DNA of 64,000 nt from Chamaelirium japonicum (taxonomy: Eukaryota > Streptophyta > Magnoliopsida > Liliales > Melanthiaceae): the NCBI GenBank assembly GCA_947650365.1, contig CANTAL010000002.1:3221582-3285581 (forward strand). Reading direction: 5' to 3'. Both the position numbers and the translations under genes were made by a program. Shown in pieces: positions 1 to 12,970 of the stretch. The notes beneath the pieces were generated by a model. The model did no database searches. It saw nothing but the letters and a program-made list of their open reading frames with translations, and was not told where the DNA came from. The stretch's first letter is position 1; every line of letters starts with the position of its first letter.

Positions 1-2831
1 AATGGATCGTAGGAATGAATTAGAATGGATCGTACAAATGAATTAGAATGGTTACATTCGTGCGAATGAATTAGAATGGATCGGACGAATGGATTAGAAT
101 GGATCATACGAATGAGTTAGAATGGATCGTACAAATGAATTAGAAAGGTTACATTTGTGAGAATGAATTAGAATGGATCGTACGAATGGATTATAATGGA
201 TCGTACGAATGGATTAGAATGGATCGTACGAATAGATTAGAATGGATCGTACGAATGAATTAGAATGGATTGAATTAGAATAAATCATACGAATGAATTA
301 GAATGAATCATACCGTACGAATGAATTAGAATGGATCATACGAAGGAATTATAATGGATCGTACGAATGAATTAGAATGGATCGTACGAATGAATTAGAA
401 TGGATCCTACGAAGGAATTAGAATGGATCGTACGAAGGAATTAGAATGGATAGTACGAATGAATTAGAATGGATACCTTCGTGCAAATGAATTAGAATGG
501 ATCGTACGAATGAGTAAGAATGGATCGTACGAATGAAATAGAATGGATTGTATGAATGAATTAGAATGGATCGTGCGAATGAATTAGAATGGATCGTACG
601 AATGAATCAGAATAGATCGTAGGAATGAATTAGAATGGATCGTGCGAATGAATTATAATGAATCGTGCGAATGAATTAGAATGGATCGTACGAATGAATT
701 AGAATGGATCGTACGAATGAATTGGAATGGATACATTTGTGCGAATAAATTAGAATGGATCGTACGAATGAATTAGAATGGATCATAGGAGTGAATTAGA
801 ATGGATCGTGCGAATTAATTAGAATGGATCGTGCGAATGAATTTGAATGGATACATTCGTACAAATGAATTAGAATGGATCGTACGAATGAATTAGAATG
901 GATCGTACGAATGAATTAGAATGGTTACATTCGCGCGAATGAATTGGAATGGATCGTACGAATATATTAGAATGGATCATACGAATGGATTAGAATGGAT
1001 CGTACAAATGAATTAGAATGGATCGTACAAATGAATTAGAAACGTTATATTTGTGAGAATGAATTAGAATATATCGTACGAATGAATTAGAATGGATCGT
1101 ACGAATGGATTAGAATGGATCGTATGAATGGATTAGAATGGATCATACGAATGAATTAGAATGGATCGTACGAATGGATTAGAATGGATCGTATGAATGG
1201 ATTAGAATGGATCATACGAATGAATTAGAATGGATCATACAAATGAATTAGAAAGGTTACATTCGTGAGAATGAATTAGAATGGATCGTGCGAATTAATT
1301 AGAATGGATCGTACGAATGAATTTGAATGGATACATTTGTGCGAATGAATCTGAATGGATGGCATAAATGAATTACAATGGATCGTACGAATGAATTAGA
1401 ATGGATCGTACGAATGAATTAGAATGGATCGTGCGAATGAATTAGAATGGATACACTCGAGCAAATGAATTAGAATGGATTGTACGAATGAATTAGAATG
1501 GATCATAGGAATGAATTAGAATGGATCGTGCAAATGAATTAGAATGGATACATTCGTGCGAATAAATTAGAATGGATCGTAGGAATGAATTAGAATGGAT
1601 CGTACGAATGAATTAGAATGGTTACATTCGTGCGAATGAATTAGAATGGATCGTATGAATGGATTAGAATGGATCGTACGAATGAATTAGAATGGATCGT
1701 ACAAATGAATTAGAAAGGTTACATTTGTGAGAATGAATTAGAATGGATCGTACGAATGAATTAGAATGGATCGTACGAATGGATTAGAATGGATCGTACG
1801 AATGCATTAGAATGGATACATTCGTGCGAATGAATTAGAATGGATCGTACGAATGAATTAGAATGGATCGTGCGAATGAATTAGAATGGATCGTACGAAT
1901 GAATTAGAATGGATCGTGCGAATGAATTAGAATAGATCGTACGAATGAATTAGAAGGGATCGTGTGAATGAATTAGAATGAATCGTACGAATGCATTAGA
2001 ATGGATACATTTGTGCGAATGAATTTGAATGGATCGTACGAATGAATTAGAATGGATCATACAAATAAATTAGAAAGGTTACATTCGTGAGAATAAATTA
2101 GAATGGATCGTACGAATGAATTAGAATGGATCATGCGAATGAATTTTAATAGATCGTACGAATGAATTAAAATGGATCGAACGAATAAATTAGAATGGAT
2201 ACATTTGAGCGAATGAATTAGAATAGATCGTAGGAATGAATTAGAATGTATCGTGCGAATGAATTAAAATGAATCATACGAATGAATTAGAATGGATCGT
2301 ACGAATGAATTAGAATGGATACATTCGTGCGAATGAATTAGAATGGATCATACGAATGAATTAGAATGGATCGTACGAATGGATTAGAATGGATCGTACG
2401 AATGAATTAGAATGCATCGTACAACTGAATTAGAAAGGTTACATTTGTGAGAATGAATTAGAATGGATCGTACGAATGAATTAGAATGGATCGTACGAAT
2501 AGATTAGAATGGATCGTACGAATGAATTAGAATGGATCATACAAATGAATTAGAAAGGTTACATTCGTGAGAATGAATTAGAATGGATCGTACGAATGAA
2601 TTAGAATGGATAATAGGAATAAATTAGAATGGATCGTGCAAATGAATTAGAATGGATACATTCGTGCGAATGAATTAGAATGGATCGTAGGAATGAATTA
2701 GAATGGATCGTACGAATGAATTAGAATGGTTACATTCGTGCGAATGAATTAGAATGGATCGTACGAATGAATTAGAATGAATCGTATGAATGCATTAGAA
2801 TGGATCGTACGAATGAATTAGAATGAATCGT
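1..2831 (+). repeat. Satellite block, F orientation
   Basis: An uninterrupted F-orientation run. Modules of two or three GGATTAG-type monomers followed by a CGTACAAATG monomer and an AAGGTTACATTTGTGAG 28-mer recur, for example near 120-240, 1640-1730 and 2380-2570. The order of variants near 1440-1730 returns near 2590-2760 and again near 42,060 and 57,360. The run ends at a CGTACG switch at 2829-2834. Confidence 0.93.
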
Positions 2832-3348
2832 ACGATCTATTCTAATTCATTCGTCCGATCCATTCTAATTCATTCGCACGAATGTATCCATTCTAATTCA
2901 TTTGCACGATCCATTCTAATTTATTCCTATGATCCATTCTAATTCATTCGTACGATCCATTCTAATTCATTCGCTCGAATGTAATCATTCTAATTCATTC
3001 GTACGATCCATTCTAATTCGTTCATACGATCCATTCAAATTCGTTCGTACGATCCATTCTAATTCGTTCGTACGATCCGTTCTAATTCATTCGTATGATC
3101 TATTCTAATTCATTCCTATGATCCATTCTAATTCATTCGCTTGAATGTAACCATTCTAATTCATTCGTTTGATCCATTCTAATTCATTCGTACGATCCAT
3201 TCAAATTCATTCACATGATCCATTCTAATTCATTCGTACGATCCATTCTAACTCATTCTCACGAATGTAACCTTTCTAATTCATTTGTATGATCCATTCT
3301 AATTCATTCGTACGATCCATTCTAATCCATTCGTACGATCCATTCTAA
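2832..3348 (-). repeat. Satellite block, R orientation
   Basis: The same monomer is reversed here. The block starts at the recurrent F-to-R switch that is followed by CATTCGTCCGATCC. It ends where CCATTCTAATGGATCATACG joins an R core directly to an F monomer, without a CGTACG spacer. Confidence 0.92.
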
Positions 3349-4341
3349 TGGATCATACGAACGAATTAGAATGGATCCACCGAATGAGTTAGAATGGATC
3401 ATACGAATGAATTAGAATGGATCGAACGAATGAATTAGAATGGATACATTCGAGCGAATGAATTAGAATAGATCGTAGGAATGAATTAGAATGGATCATA
3501 TGAATGAATTAGAATGGATCGTATGAATTTTAGAATAGATCGTGCAAATGAATTAGAATGGATACATTTGAGCAAATGAATTAGAATGGATCGTACGAAT
3601 GAATTAGAATGGTTACATTCGTGCGACTGAATTAGAATGGATAAGAATGGATCGTTCGAATGGATTAGAATGGATCGTACAAATGAATTAGAAAAGTTAC
3701 ATCTGTGAGAATGAATTAGAATGGATCATACGAATGGATTAGAATGGATCGTACGAATGGATTAGAATGGATCGTACGAATGGATTGGAATGGATCGTAC
3801 GAATGAATTATAATGGATCATACAAATGAATTAGAGAGGTTACATTCATGAGAATGAATTAGAATGGATCGTACGAATGAATTAGAATGGATCATACGAA
3901 TGAATTTGAATGGATCGTACGAATGAATTAGAATGGATCGAACGAATGAATTAGAATGTATCGAATGAACGAATTAGAATGGATCGTACGAACGAATTAG
4001 AATGGATATATTCGAGTGAATGAATTAGAATGGATCGTACAAATGAATTAGAATGGATCATAGGAATGAATTAGAATGGATCGTACGAATGGATTAGAAC
4101 TCATTGTACGAATGAATTAGAATGGATCGTACAAATGAATTAGAATGGATACATTTGTGCGAATGAATTAGAATGGATCGTACGAATGAATTAGAATAGA
4201 TCGTGCGAATAAATTAGAATGGATAGTGCGAATGAATTAGAATGGATCGTACGAATGAATTAGAATGGATCCACCGAATAAGTTAGAATGGATCATACGA
4301 ATGAATTAAAATGGATCGTACGAACGAATTAGAATGAATTG
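3349..4341 (+). repeat. Satellite block, F orientation
   Basis: F-orientation monomers, including two units with the spacer variant GGATCCACCG (near 3373 and 4267). That variant recurs across the array in both orientations. The block ends at GAATTGTACGATCC. Confidence 0.92.
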
Positions 4342-5640
4342 TACGATCCATTCTAATTCATTCGTCCGATCCATTCTAATTCATTCGCACGAATGTATCC
4401 ATTCTAATTCATTCGTACAATCCATTCTAATTCATTCGCACGATCCATTCTTATTCACTCGCACGATCCATTCTAATTCATTCGTACGATCCATTCTAAT
4501 TCATTCGCACGAATGTATCCATTCTAATTCATTTGTACGATCCATTCTAATTCATTCGTACGATTCATTCTAATTCATTCGCACGATCCATTCTAATTCA
4601 TTCCTACGATCTATTCTAATTCATTCGCTCGAATGTATCCATTCTAATTCATTCGTTCGATCCATTTTAATTCATTCGTACGATCCATTCAAATTTATTC
4701 GCATGATCCATTCTAATTCATTCGTATGATCCATTCTAATTCATTCTCACGAATGTAACCTTTCTAATTTATTTGTACGATCCATTCTAATTCATTCGTA
4801 CGATCCATTCAAATTCATTCTCACGAATGTATCCATTCTAATGCATTCGTACGATTCATTCTAATTCATTCCTATGATCCATTCTAATTCATTCGTACGA
4901 TACATTCTAATTCATTCGCTCGAATGTATCAATTCTAATTCATTCGTACGATCCATTCTAATTCGTTCATACGATCCATTCTTATTCATTCCTTCGATCC
5001 ATTCTAATTCATTCATACGATCCATTCAAATTGATTCGCATGATCTATTCTAATTCATTCGTACGATCCATTCTAATTCATTCTCACGAATGTAACCTTT
5101 CTAATTCATTTGTATGATCCATTCTAATTCATTCGTACGATCCATTCTAATCCATTCGTACGATCCATTCTAATCCATTCGTACGATCCAGTCTAATCCA
5201 TTCGTACGATCCATTCTAATTCATTCTCACAAATGTAACCTTTCTAATTCATTCGTACGATCCATTCTAATCCATTCGTACGATCCATTCTAATCCATTC
5301 GTACGATCCATTCTAATTCATTCGCACGAATGTAACCATTCTAATTCATTCGTACGATCCATTCTAATTCATTCGCTCAAATGTATCCATTCTAATTGAT
5401 TTGCACGATCCATTGTAATTCATTCATACAATCCATTCAGATTCACTCGCACAAATGTATCCATTCAAATTCATTCGTACGATCCATTCTAATTAATTTG
5501 CACGATCCATTCTAATTCTGTCGTAAGAATGTATCCATTTTAATTCATTCGTACGATCCATTCTAATTCATTCGTACGATCTAATTCATTCGTACGATCC
5601 ATTCTAATTCTTTCGTACGATCGATTCTAATTCATTCGCA
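4342..5640 (-). repeat. Satellite block, R orientation
   Basis: R-orientation monomers with regularly spaced 28-mers. The regular 23+28 spacing leaves one frame open at 4334-4573, which is a repeat translation and not a gene. The block ends at the near-palindrome CATTCGCACGAATG. Confidence 0.92.
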
Positions 5641-7140
5641 CGAATGAATTAGAATGGATCATGCGAATGAATTTGAATGGATCGTACGATTGAATTAGAA
5701 TGGATCGAACGAATGAATTAGAATGGATACATTCGAACGAATGAATTAGAATAGATCATAGGAATGAATTAGAATGGATCATACGAATGAATTAGGATGG
5801 ATATATTCGTGCGAATAAATTAGAATGGATCGTAGGAATGAATTAAAATGGATCGTACGAATGAACTAGAATGATTACATCCGTGCGAATGAATTAGAAT
5901 GGATCATATGAAATAGATCGTACAAATGAATCGTACGAATGAATTAGAATAGATCGTACGAATGAATTAGAATGGATCGTGCGAATGAATTAGAATTGAT
6001 CATACGAATGAATTAGAATGGATCGTATGAATGAATTAGAATGGATCATATGAAAGAATAAGAATGGATCGTGCGAATAAATTAGAAAGGATCGTACGAA
6101 TGAATTAGAATGGATATATTCGTGCTAATGAATTAGATTGCATCGTACGAATGAATTTGAATGGATTGTACGAATGAATTAGAATGGATCGTACGAATGA
6201 ATTAGAATGGATCATGCGAATGAATTAGAAAAGATCGTACGAATGAATAAGAATGGATCGTACGCACGATCCATTCTAATTCATTCGTACGATCAATTCT
6301 AATTCATTTGTATGATCAATTCTAATTCATTCGTACAATCCATTCTAATTCAGTCGTATGAATGTATCATACGAATGAATTAGAATTGATCATGCGAATG
6401 AATTAAAATGGATCGTACGAATGAATTGGAATAGATCGTACGAATTAATTAGAATACATCATGTGAATGAATTAGAATGGATCGTACGTTTGAATTAGAT
6501 TGGATCTTGCGAATGAATTAGAATAGCTCGTATGATCCATTCTAATTCATTCGTACGATCCATTCTGATTCATTTGCACGAATGAATTAGAATAAATCGT
6601 GCAAATGAATTAGAATGGATACATTCGTGCGAATGAATTAGAATGGATCGTAGGAATGAATTAGAATATATCGTACGAATGAATTTGAATGGTTACATTC
6701 GTGCGAATGAATTAGAATGGATCGTACGAATAAATTAGAATGGATCGTACGAATGAATTAAAATGGATACATTTGTGCGAATGAATTACAATGGATCGTA
6801 CAAATGAATTAGAATGGATCGAACGAATGAATTAGAATGGATCGTACGAATGGATTAGAATGGATCGTACGAATAGATTAGAATGGATCGTACGAATGGA
6901 TTAGAACGCATTGTACGAATGAATTAGAATAGATACATTTGTGCGAATGAATTAGATTGCATCGTACGAATGAATTTGAATGGATCGTGCAAATGAATTA
7001 GAATGGATTGTACGAATGAATTAGAATGGATACATTCGTGCGAATGAATTAGAATGGATCGGACGAATGAATTAGAATGGATCGTACGATTCATTCTAAT
7101 TCATTCGTACGATCCATTCTAATTCATTAGCTCGAATGTA
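5641..7140. repeat. Satellite, six short blocks of alternating orientation
   Basis: Orientation alternates in short pieces: F 5641-6262, R 6263-6366, F 6367-6531, R 6532-6579, F 6580-7086, R 7087-7140. The switch near 6366 (GTATGAATGTATCATACG) recurs near 28,578 and 53,499. The switch near 7086 is the recurrent GGATCGTACGATTCATTC type. Confidence 0.85.
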
Positions 7141-9514
7141 TCGTACGAATGAATTAGAATGGATACATTCGAGCGAATGAATTAGAATGGATCGTACGAA
7201 TGAATTAGAATGGATCATAGGAATGAATTAGAAAGGTTACATTCGTGAGAATGAATTAGAATGGATCGTACGAATGAATTAGAATGGATCATGTGAATGA
7301 ATTAGAATGAATCGTACGAATGAATTAGAATGGATCGTGCGAATGAATTATAATGGATACATTCGTGCGAATGAATTATAATGGATCGTACGAATGAATT
7401 ATAATGGATCATGCGAATGAATTAGAATTGATCATACGAATGAATTAGAATGGATCGTACGAATGGATTAGAACGCATTGTACGAATGAATTAGAATAGA
7501 TACATTTGTGCGACTGAATTAGATTGCATCGTACGAATGAATTTGAATGGATTGTACGAATGAATTAGAATGGATCATACGAATGAATTAGAATGGATCA
7601 TGCAAATGAATTAGAATAGATCGTACGAATGAATTAGAATGGATCGTACGAATAAATTAGAATGGATCATGCGAATGAATTAGAATGGATCGTACGAATG
7701 AATTAGAATGTTTCCCCCGAATGAGTTAGAATGGATCGTGCGAATGAATTAGAATGGATCGTATGAATGAATTAGAATGGATACATTCGTGCGAATGAAT
7801 TAGAATGGATCGGACGAATGAATTAGAATTGATCGTGCGAATGAATTAGAATGGATCATACGATTGAATTTGGATGGATCGTACGAATAAATTAGAATGG
7901 ATACATTTGTGCGATGAATAAGAATGGAGCGTACGAATGAATTACAATGGAGCGTACGAATGAACTAGAATGGATACATTCGTGCGAATGAATTAGAATG
8001 GATCATATGAAAGAATTAGAATGGATCGTGCGAATGAATTAGAAAGGATCGTACGAATGAATTAGAATGGATATATTCGTGCGAATGAATTAGAATGGAT
8101 CGTACGAATGAATTAGACTGGATCGTACGAATAAATTAGAATGGATACATTCATACAAATGAATTAGAATGGATCGTGCGAATGAATTAGAATTGATCGT
8201 ACGAATGAATTAGAATGGATCATACGAATGAATTAGATCGTACGAATGAATTAGAATGGATCGTGCGAATGAAATAGAATTAATCATACGAATGAATTAG
8301 AATGGATCATGCGAATGAATTAGAATGGATCGTACGAATGCATTAGAATGGATACATTCATGCGAATGAATTAGAATGGATCATACGAATGAATTAGAAT
8401 GGATACATTTGTGCGAATGAATTTGAATGGATTGCACGAATTGAATTAGAATGGATCGTACGAATGGATTAGAATGGATCATACGAATGAATTAGAATGG
8501 ATCATACAAATGAATTAGAAAGGATACATTCGTGAGAATAAATTAGAATGGATCATGCGAATGAATTAGAATTGATCATACAAATGGATTAGAATGGATC
8601 GTACGAATGAATTAGAATAGATCGTGCGAATGAATTAGAATGGATCGTACGAACGAATTAGAATGGATCGTACAAACGAATTAGAATGGATCGGATGAAC
8701 GAATTAGAATGGATCGTATGAATGAATTAGAATGGATACATTCGAGCGAATGAATTAGAATGGATCGTATGAATGAATTAGAATGGATCATAGGAATGAA
8801 TTAGAATGGATCGTGCAAATGAATTAGAATGGATCGCTCGAATGTATCGTACGAATGAATTAGAATGGATCGTACGAATGGATTAGAATGGATCATACGA
8901 ATGGATTAGAATGGATCGTACGAATGAATTAGAATGGATCATACAAATGAATTAGAAAGGTTACATTCGTGAGAATGAATTAGAATGGATCATACAAATG
9001 AGTTAGAATGGATCATACGAATGAATTAGAATGGATCATACAAATGAATTAGAATGGATCGTACGAATGAATTAGAATGGATCATACGAATGAATTAGAA
9101 TGGATACATTTGAGCGAATGAATTAGAATAGATTGTAGGAATGAATTAAAATGGATCATACGAATGAATTAGAATGGATCGTGCGAATGAATTAGAATGG
9201 ATTGTACGAATGAATTAGAATGGATACATTCGTGCGAATGAATTAGAATGGATCGGACGAATGAATAAGAATGGATCATACGAATGAATTAGAATGGATC
9301 GTGCGAATGAATTAGAATGAATCGTACGAATGCATTAGAATGGATACATTCGTGCGATTGAATTAGAATGGATCGTACGAATGAATTAGAATGGATCGTG
9401 CGAATGAATTAGAATGGATCGTACGAATGAATTAGAATGGATCATGCGAATGAATTAGAATGGATCGTGCGAATGAATTTGAATGGATCGTACGAATGAA
9501 TTAGAATGAATCAT
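7141..9514 (+). repeat. Satellite block, F orientation
   Basis: A long F-orientation run of monomers. A tiny reversed piece, GCTCGAATGTATC, sits near 8836-8850. The run ends at GAATCATACGATCC. Confidence 0.92.
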
Positions 9515-10260
9515 ACGATCCATTCTAATTCATTCTCACAAATGTTACCTTTCTAATTTATTTGTATGATCCATTCTAATTCATTCGTACGATCCATTCT
9601 AATTCATTCGCGCGATCCATTCTAATTTATTCACACGATCCATTCTAATTCATTCGCACGATCCATTCTAATTTATTCGTACGATCCATTCTAATTCATT
9701 CGCTCGAATGTAACCTTTCTAATTCATTTGTACGATCCATTCTAATTCATTCGTACGATCCATTCTAATTCATTCGCACGATCCATTCTAATTCATTCGC
9801 ACGATCCATTCTAATTCATTCGTATGATCCATTCTAATTCATTCGCACGATCCATTCTAATTAATTCGTACGATCCATTCTAATTCATTCGCACGAATGT
9901 ATCCATTCTAATGCATTCGTACGATTCATTCTAATTCATTCGCACGATCCATTCTAATTCATTCGTACGATCCATTCTAATTCATTCGTACGATCCATTC
10001 TAATTGATTCCTACGATCCATTCTAATCCATTCTCACGAATGTAACCTTTCTAATTCATTTGTATGTATCCATTCTAATTCATTTGTACAATCCATTCTA
10101 ATTCATTCGCACAATCCATTCTAATTCATTTCTATGATCTATTCTAATTCATTTGTACGATCCATTTTAATTCATTCGTACGATCCATTCTACTTCATTC
10201 GTACGATCTAATTCATTCATATGATCTATTCTAGTTCAATAAAACGATCCATTCTAATTC

Positions 10261-10740
10261 ATTCGTACGATCCATTCTAATTCATTCGTATGATCCATTC
10301 TAATTTATTCGTTCAAATATATCCATTCTAATTCATTCGTACGATCCATTCTAATTCATTCGCACGATCCATTCTAATTCATTCGCACGAATGTATCCAT
10401 TTTAATTCATTTGCACGATCCATTCTAATTCATTCGTATGATCCATTCTTATTCATTCGTACGATCCATTCTAATTCATTCGCACTATCCATTCTAATTC
10501 ATTCATACGATCCATTCTAATTCATTCGTATGATCCATTCTAATTTATTCGTTCAAATATATCCATTCTAATTCATTCGTACGATCCATTCTAATTCATT
10601 CGCACGATCCATTCTAATTCATTCGCACGAATGTATCCATACTAATTCATTTGCACGATCCATTCTAATTCATTCGTACGATCTATTCTTATTCATTCAT
10701 ACGATCCATTCTAATTCATTCGCACAATCCATTCTAATTC
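10261..10740 (-). repeat. 240-bp tandem duplication within the satellite
   Basis: Bases 10261-10500 and 10501-10740 match position for position with only a few substitutions. Both carry the rare variant TTATTCGTTCAAATATATCC at the same place. 240 bp equals two 120-bp higher-order units. The same variant also occurs near 29,611, 45,371 and 61,861, so the module is spread over the array. Confidence 0.85.
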
Positions 10741-11520
10741 ATTCGTGCGATCCATTCTAATTCATTCGTACGATCCATTCTAATTCATTCGTACGATCCA
10801 TTCTAATTCATTCATTCGATCCATTCTAATTCATTCGCACGATCCATTCTAATTCATTTGTACGATCCATTCAAATTCATTCGTATGATCCATTCTAATT
10901 CATTCGTACGATCCATTCTTATTCATTCGTATTATCCATTCTAATTCATTCGTATGATCCATTCTAATTCATTCGTACGATCCATTCTAATTCATGCGTT
11001 CTAATCCATTGGTATGATCCATTCTAATCCATTTGTATGATCCATTCTAATTCATTCGCACGAATGTAACCATTCTAATTCATTCATATGATCCATTCTA
11101 ATTCATTCGTACGATCCATTCTAATTCATTCGTACGATCCATTCTAATTCATTCGTATGATCCATTCTAATTCATTCGTACGATCCATTCTAATTCATTC
11201 CTATGATCTATTCTAATTCATTCACTCGAATGTTTCTATTCTAATTCATTCGTTCGATCCCTTCTAATTCATTCGTACGATCCATTCAAATTCATTCGCA
11301 TGATCCATTCTAATTCATTCGTACGATCCATTCTAATTCATTCGTATGATCAATTCTAATTCATTCGTACGAATGTATCCATTTTAATTCATTCGTATGA
11401 TCCATTCAAATTCATTTGTATGATCCATTCTAATTCATTCGTACGAATCATTCTAATTCATTCGCACGATCCATTCTAATTCATTCATATGATCCATTCT
11501 AATTCATTCCTACTATCTAT

Positions 11521-12632
11521 TCTAATTCATTCGCTCGAATGTATCCATTCTAATTCATTCGTTCGATCCATTCTAATTCATTCGTATGATCCATTCTAAT
11601 TTATTCGCACGAGTGTAACCATTCTAATTCGTTCGTACGATCCATTCTAATTCATTTGTATGATCCGTTCTAATTCATTCGTATGATCCATTCTAATTCA
11701 TTCGCACGATCCATTCTAATTCATTCGTATGATCCATTCTAATTCATTCCTACGATCTATTCTAATTCATTCGCACGAATGTATCCATTCTAATTCATTC
11801 GTACGATCCATTCTAATTCATTCGTACGATCCATTCTAATTAATTCGTACTATCCATTCTAATTCATTCGTACGATCCATTGTAATTAATTCGCACAAAT
11901 GTATCCATTCTAATTCATTCGTACGGTCCATTCAAATTCAATCGTATGATCCATTCTAATTCATTCGTACGATCTAATTCATTCGTACGATCCATTCTAA
12001 TTCATTCGTACGATCGATTCTAATTCATTCGCACGATCCATTCTAATTCATTCGTACGATCTATTCTAATTCATTCGCACGACCCATTCTAATTCATTCG
12101 TACGATCCATTCTAATTCATTCGCTCGAATGCATCCATTCTAATTCATTTGTACGATCCATTCTAATTCGTTCATACGATCCATTCTAATGCATTCGTAC
12201 GATTCATTCTAATTCATTCGCACGATCCATTCTAATTCATTCGTACGATCCATTCTAATTCATTCGCTCAAATGTATCCATTCTAATTCATTCGTACGAT
12301 CTATTCTAATTCGTTCGTACGATCCATTCTAATTCATTCGTATGATCCATTCTAATTCATTCCTACGATCTATTCTAATTCATTCGCTCGAATGTATCCA
12401 TTCTAATTCATTCGTTGGATCCATTCTAATTCATTCGTACGATCCATTCTAATTTATTCGCACGAGTGTAACCATTCTAATTAGTTCGTACGATCCATTC
12501 TAATTCATTTGTATGATCCGTTCTAATTCATTCGTATGATCCATTCTAATTCATTCGCACGATCCATTCTAATTCATTCGTATGATCCATTCTAATTCAT
12601 TCCTACGATCTATTCTAATTCATTCGCTCGAA
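11521..12632 (-). repeat. Pair of ~260-bp segments spaced 852 bp apart
   Basis: The segment from 11521 to about 11780 is repeated at about 12373-12632. Both carry the rare variant GCACGAGTGTAACC (near 11608 and 12460) followed by the same series of variants, including TGATCCGTTC. The spacing shows copying of a segment larger than the monomer. Confidence 0.8.
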
Positions 12633-12787
12633 TGTATCCATTCTAATTCATTCGTTCGATCCATTCTAATTCATTCATACGATCCATTCAAATTCATTCG
12701 CATGATCCATTCTAATTCATTCGTACGATCTATTCAAATTTATTCGCATGATCCATTCTAATTCATTCGTACGATCCATTCTAATTT

Positions 12788-12970
12788 GCGAATGAATTAG
12801 AATGGATCGTACGAATGAATTAGAATGGATTGTACGAATGAATTAGAATGGATACATTCGAGCGAATGAATTAGAATAGATCGTAGGAATGAATTAGAAT
12901 GGATTATACGAATGAATTAGAATGGATCGTGCGAATGAATTAGAATGGATTGTACGAATGAATTAGAATG
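12788..12970 (+). repeat. Satellite, F orientation, leading into the 6.1-kb duplication
   Basis: F-orientation monomers between the truncated switch at 12787 and the first copy of the large duplication. Nothing else is seen here. Confidence 0.88.

Larger units (their letters stand above)
9515..12787 (-). repeat. Satellite block, R orientation, 3.3 kb
   Basis: One of the longest single-orientation runs. It contains a 240-bp tandem duplication and a pair of ~260-bp copies spaced 852 bp apart (listed separately). It ends at the truncated switch CTAATTTGCGAATGAATTAG. Confidence 0.93.

Noticed and set aside
4334..4573. Open frame of 79 codons with repeated IHSNSFVRSIL peptides
   Set aside because: It is translation of the satellite. 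A 23-mer plus a 28-mer is 51 bases, a multiple of three, so a frame stays open wherever the two alternate. The peptide changes frame with unit order and there is no gene context.
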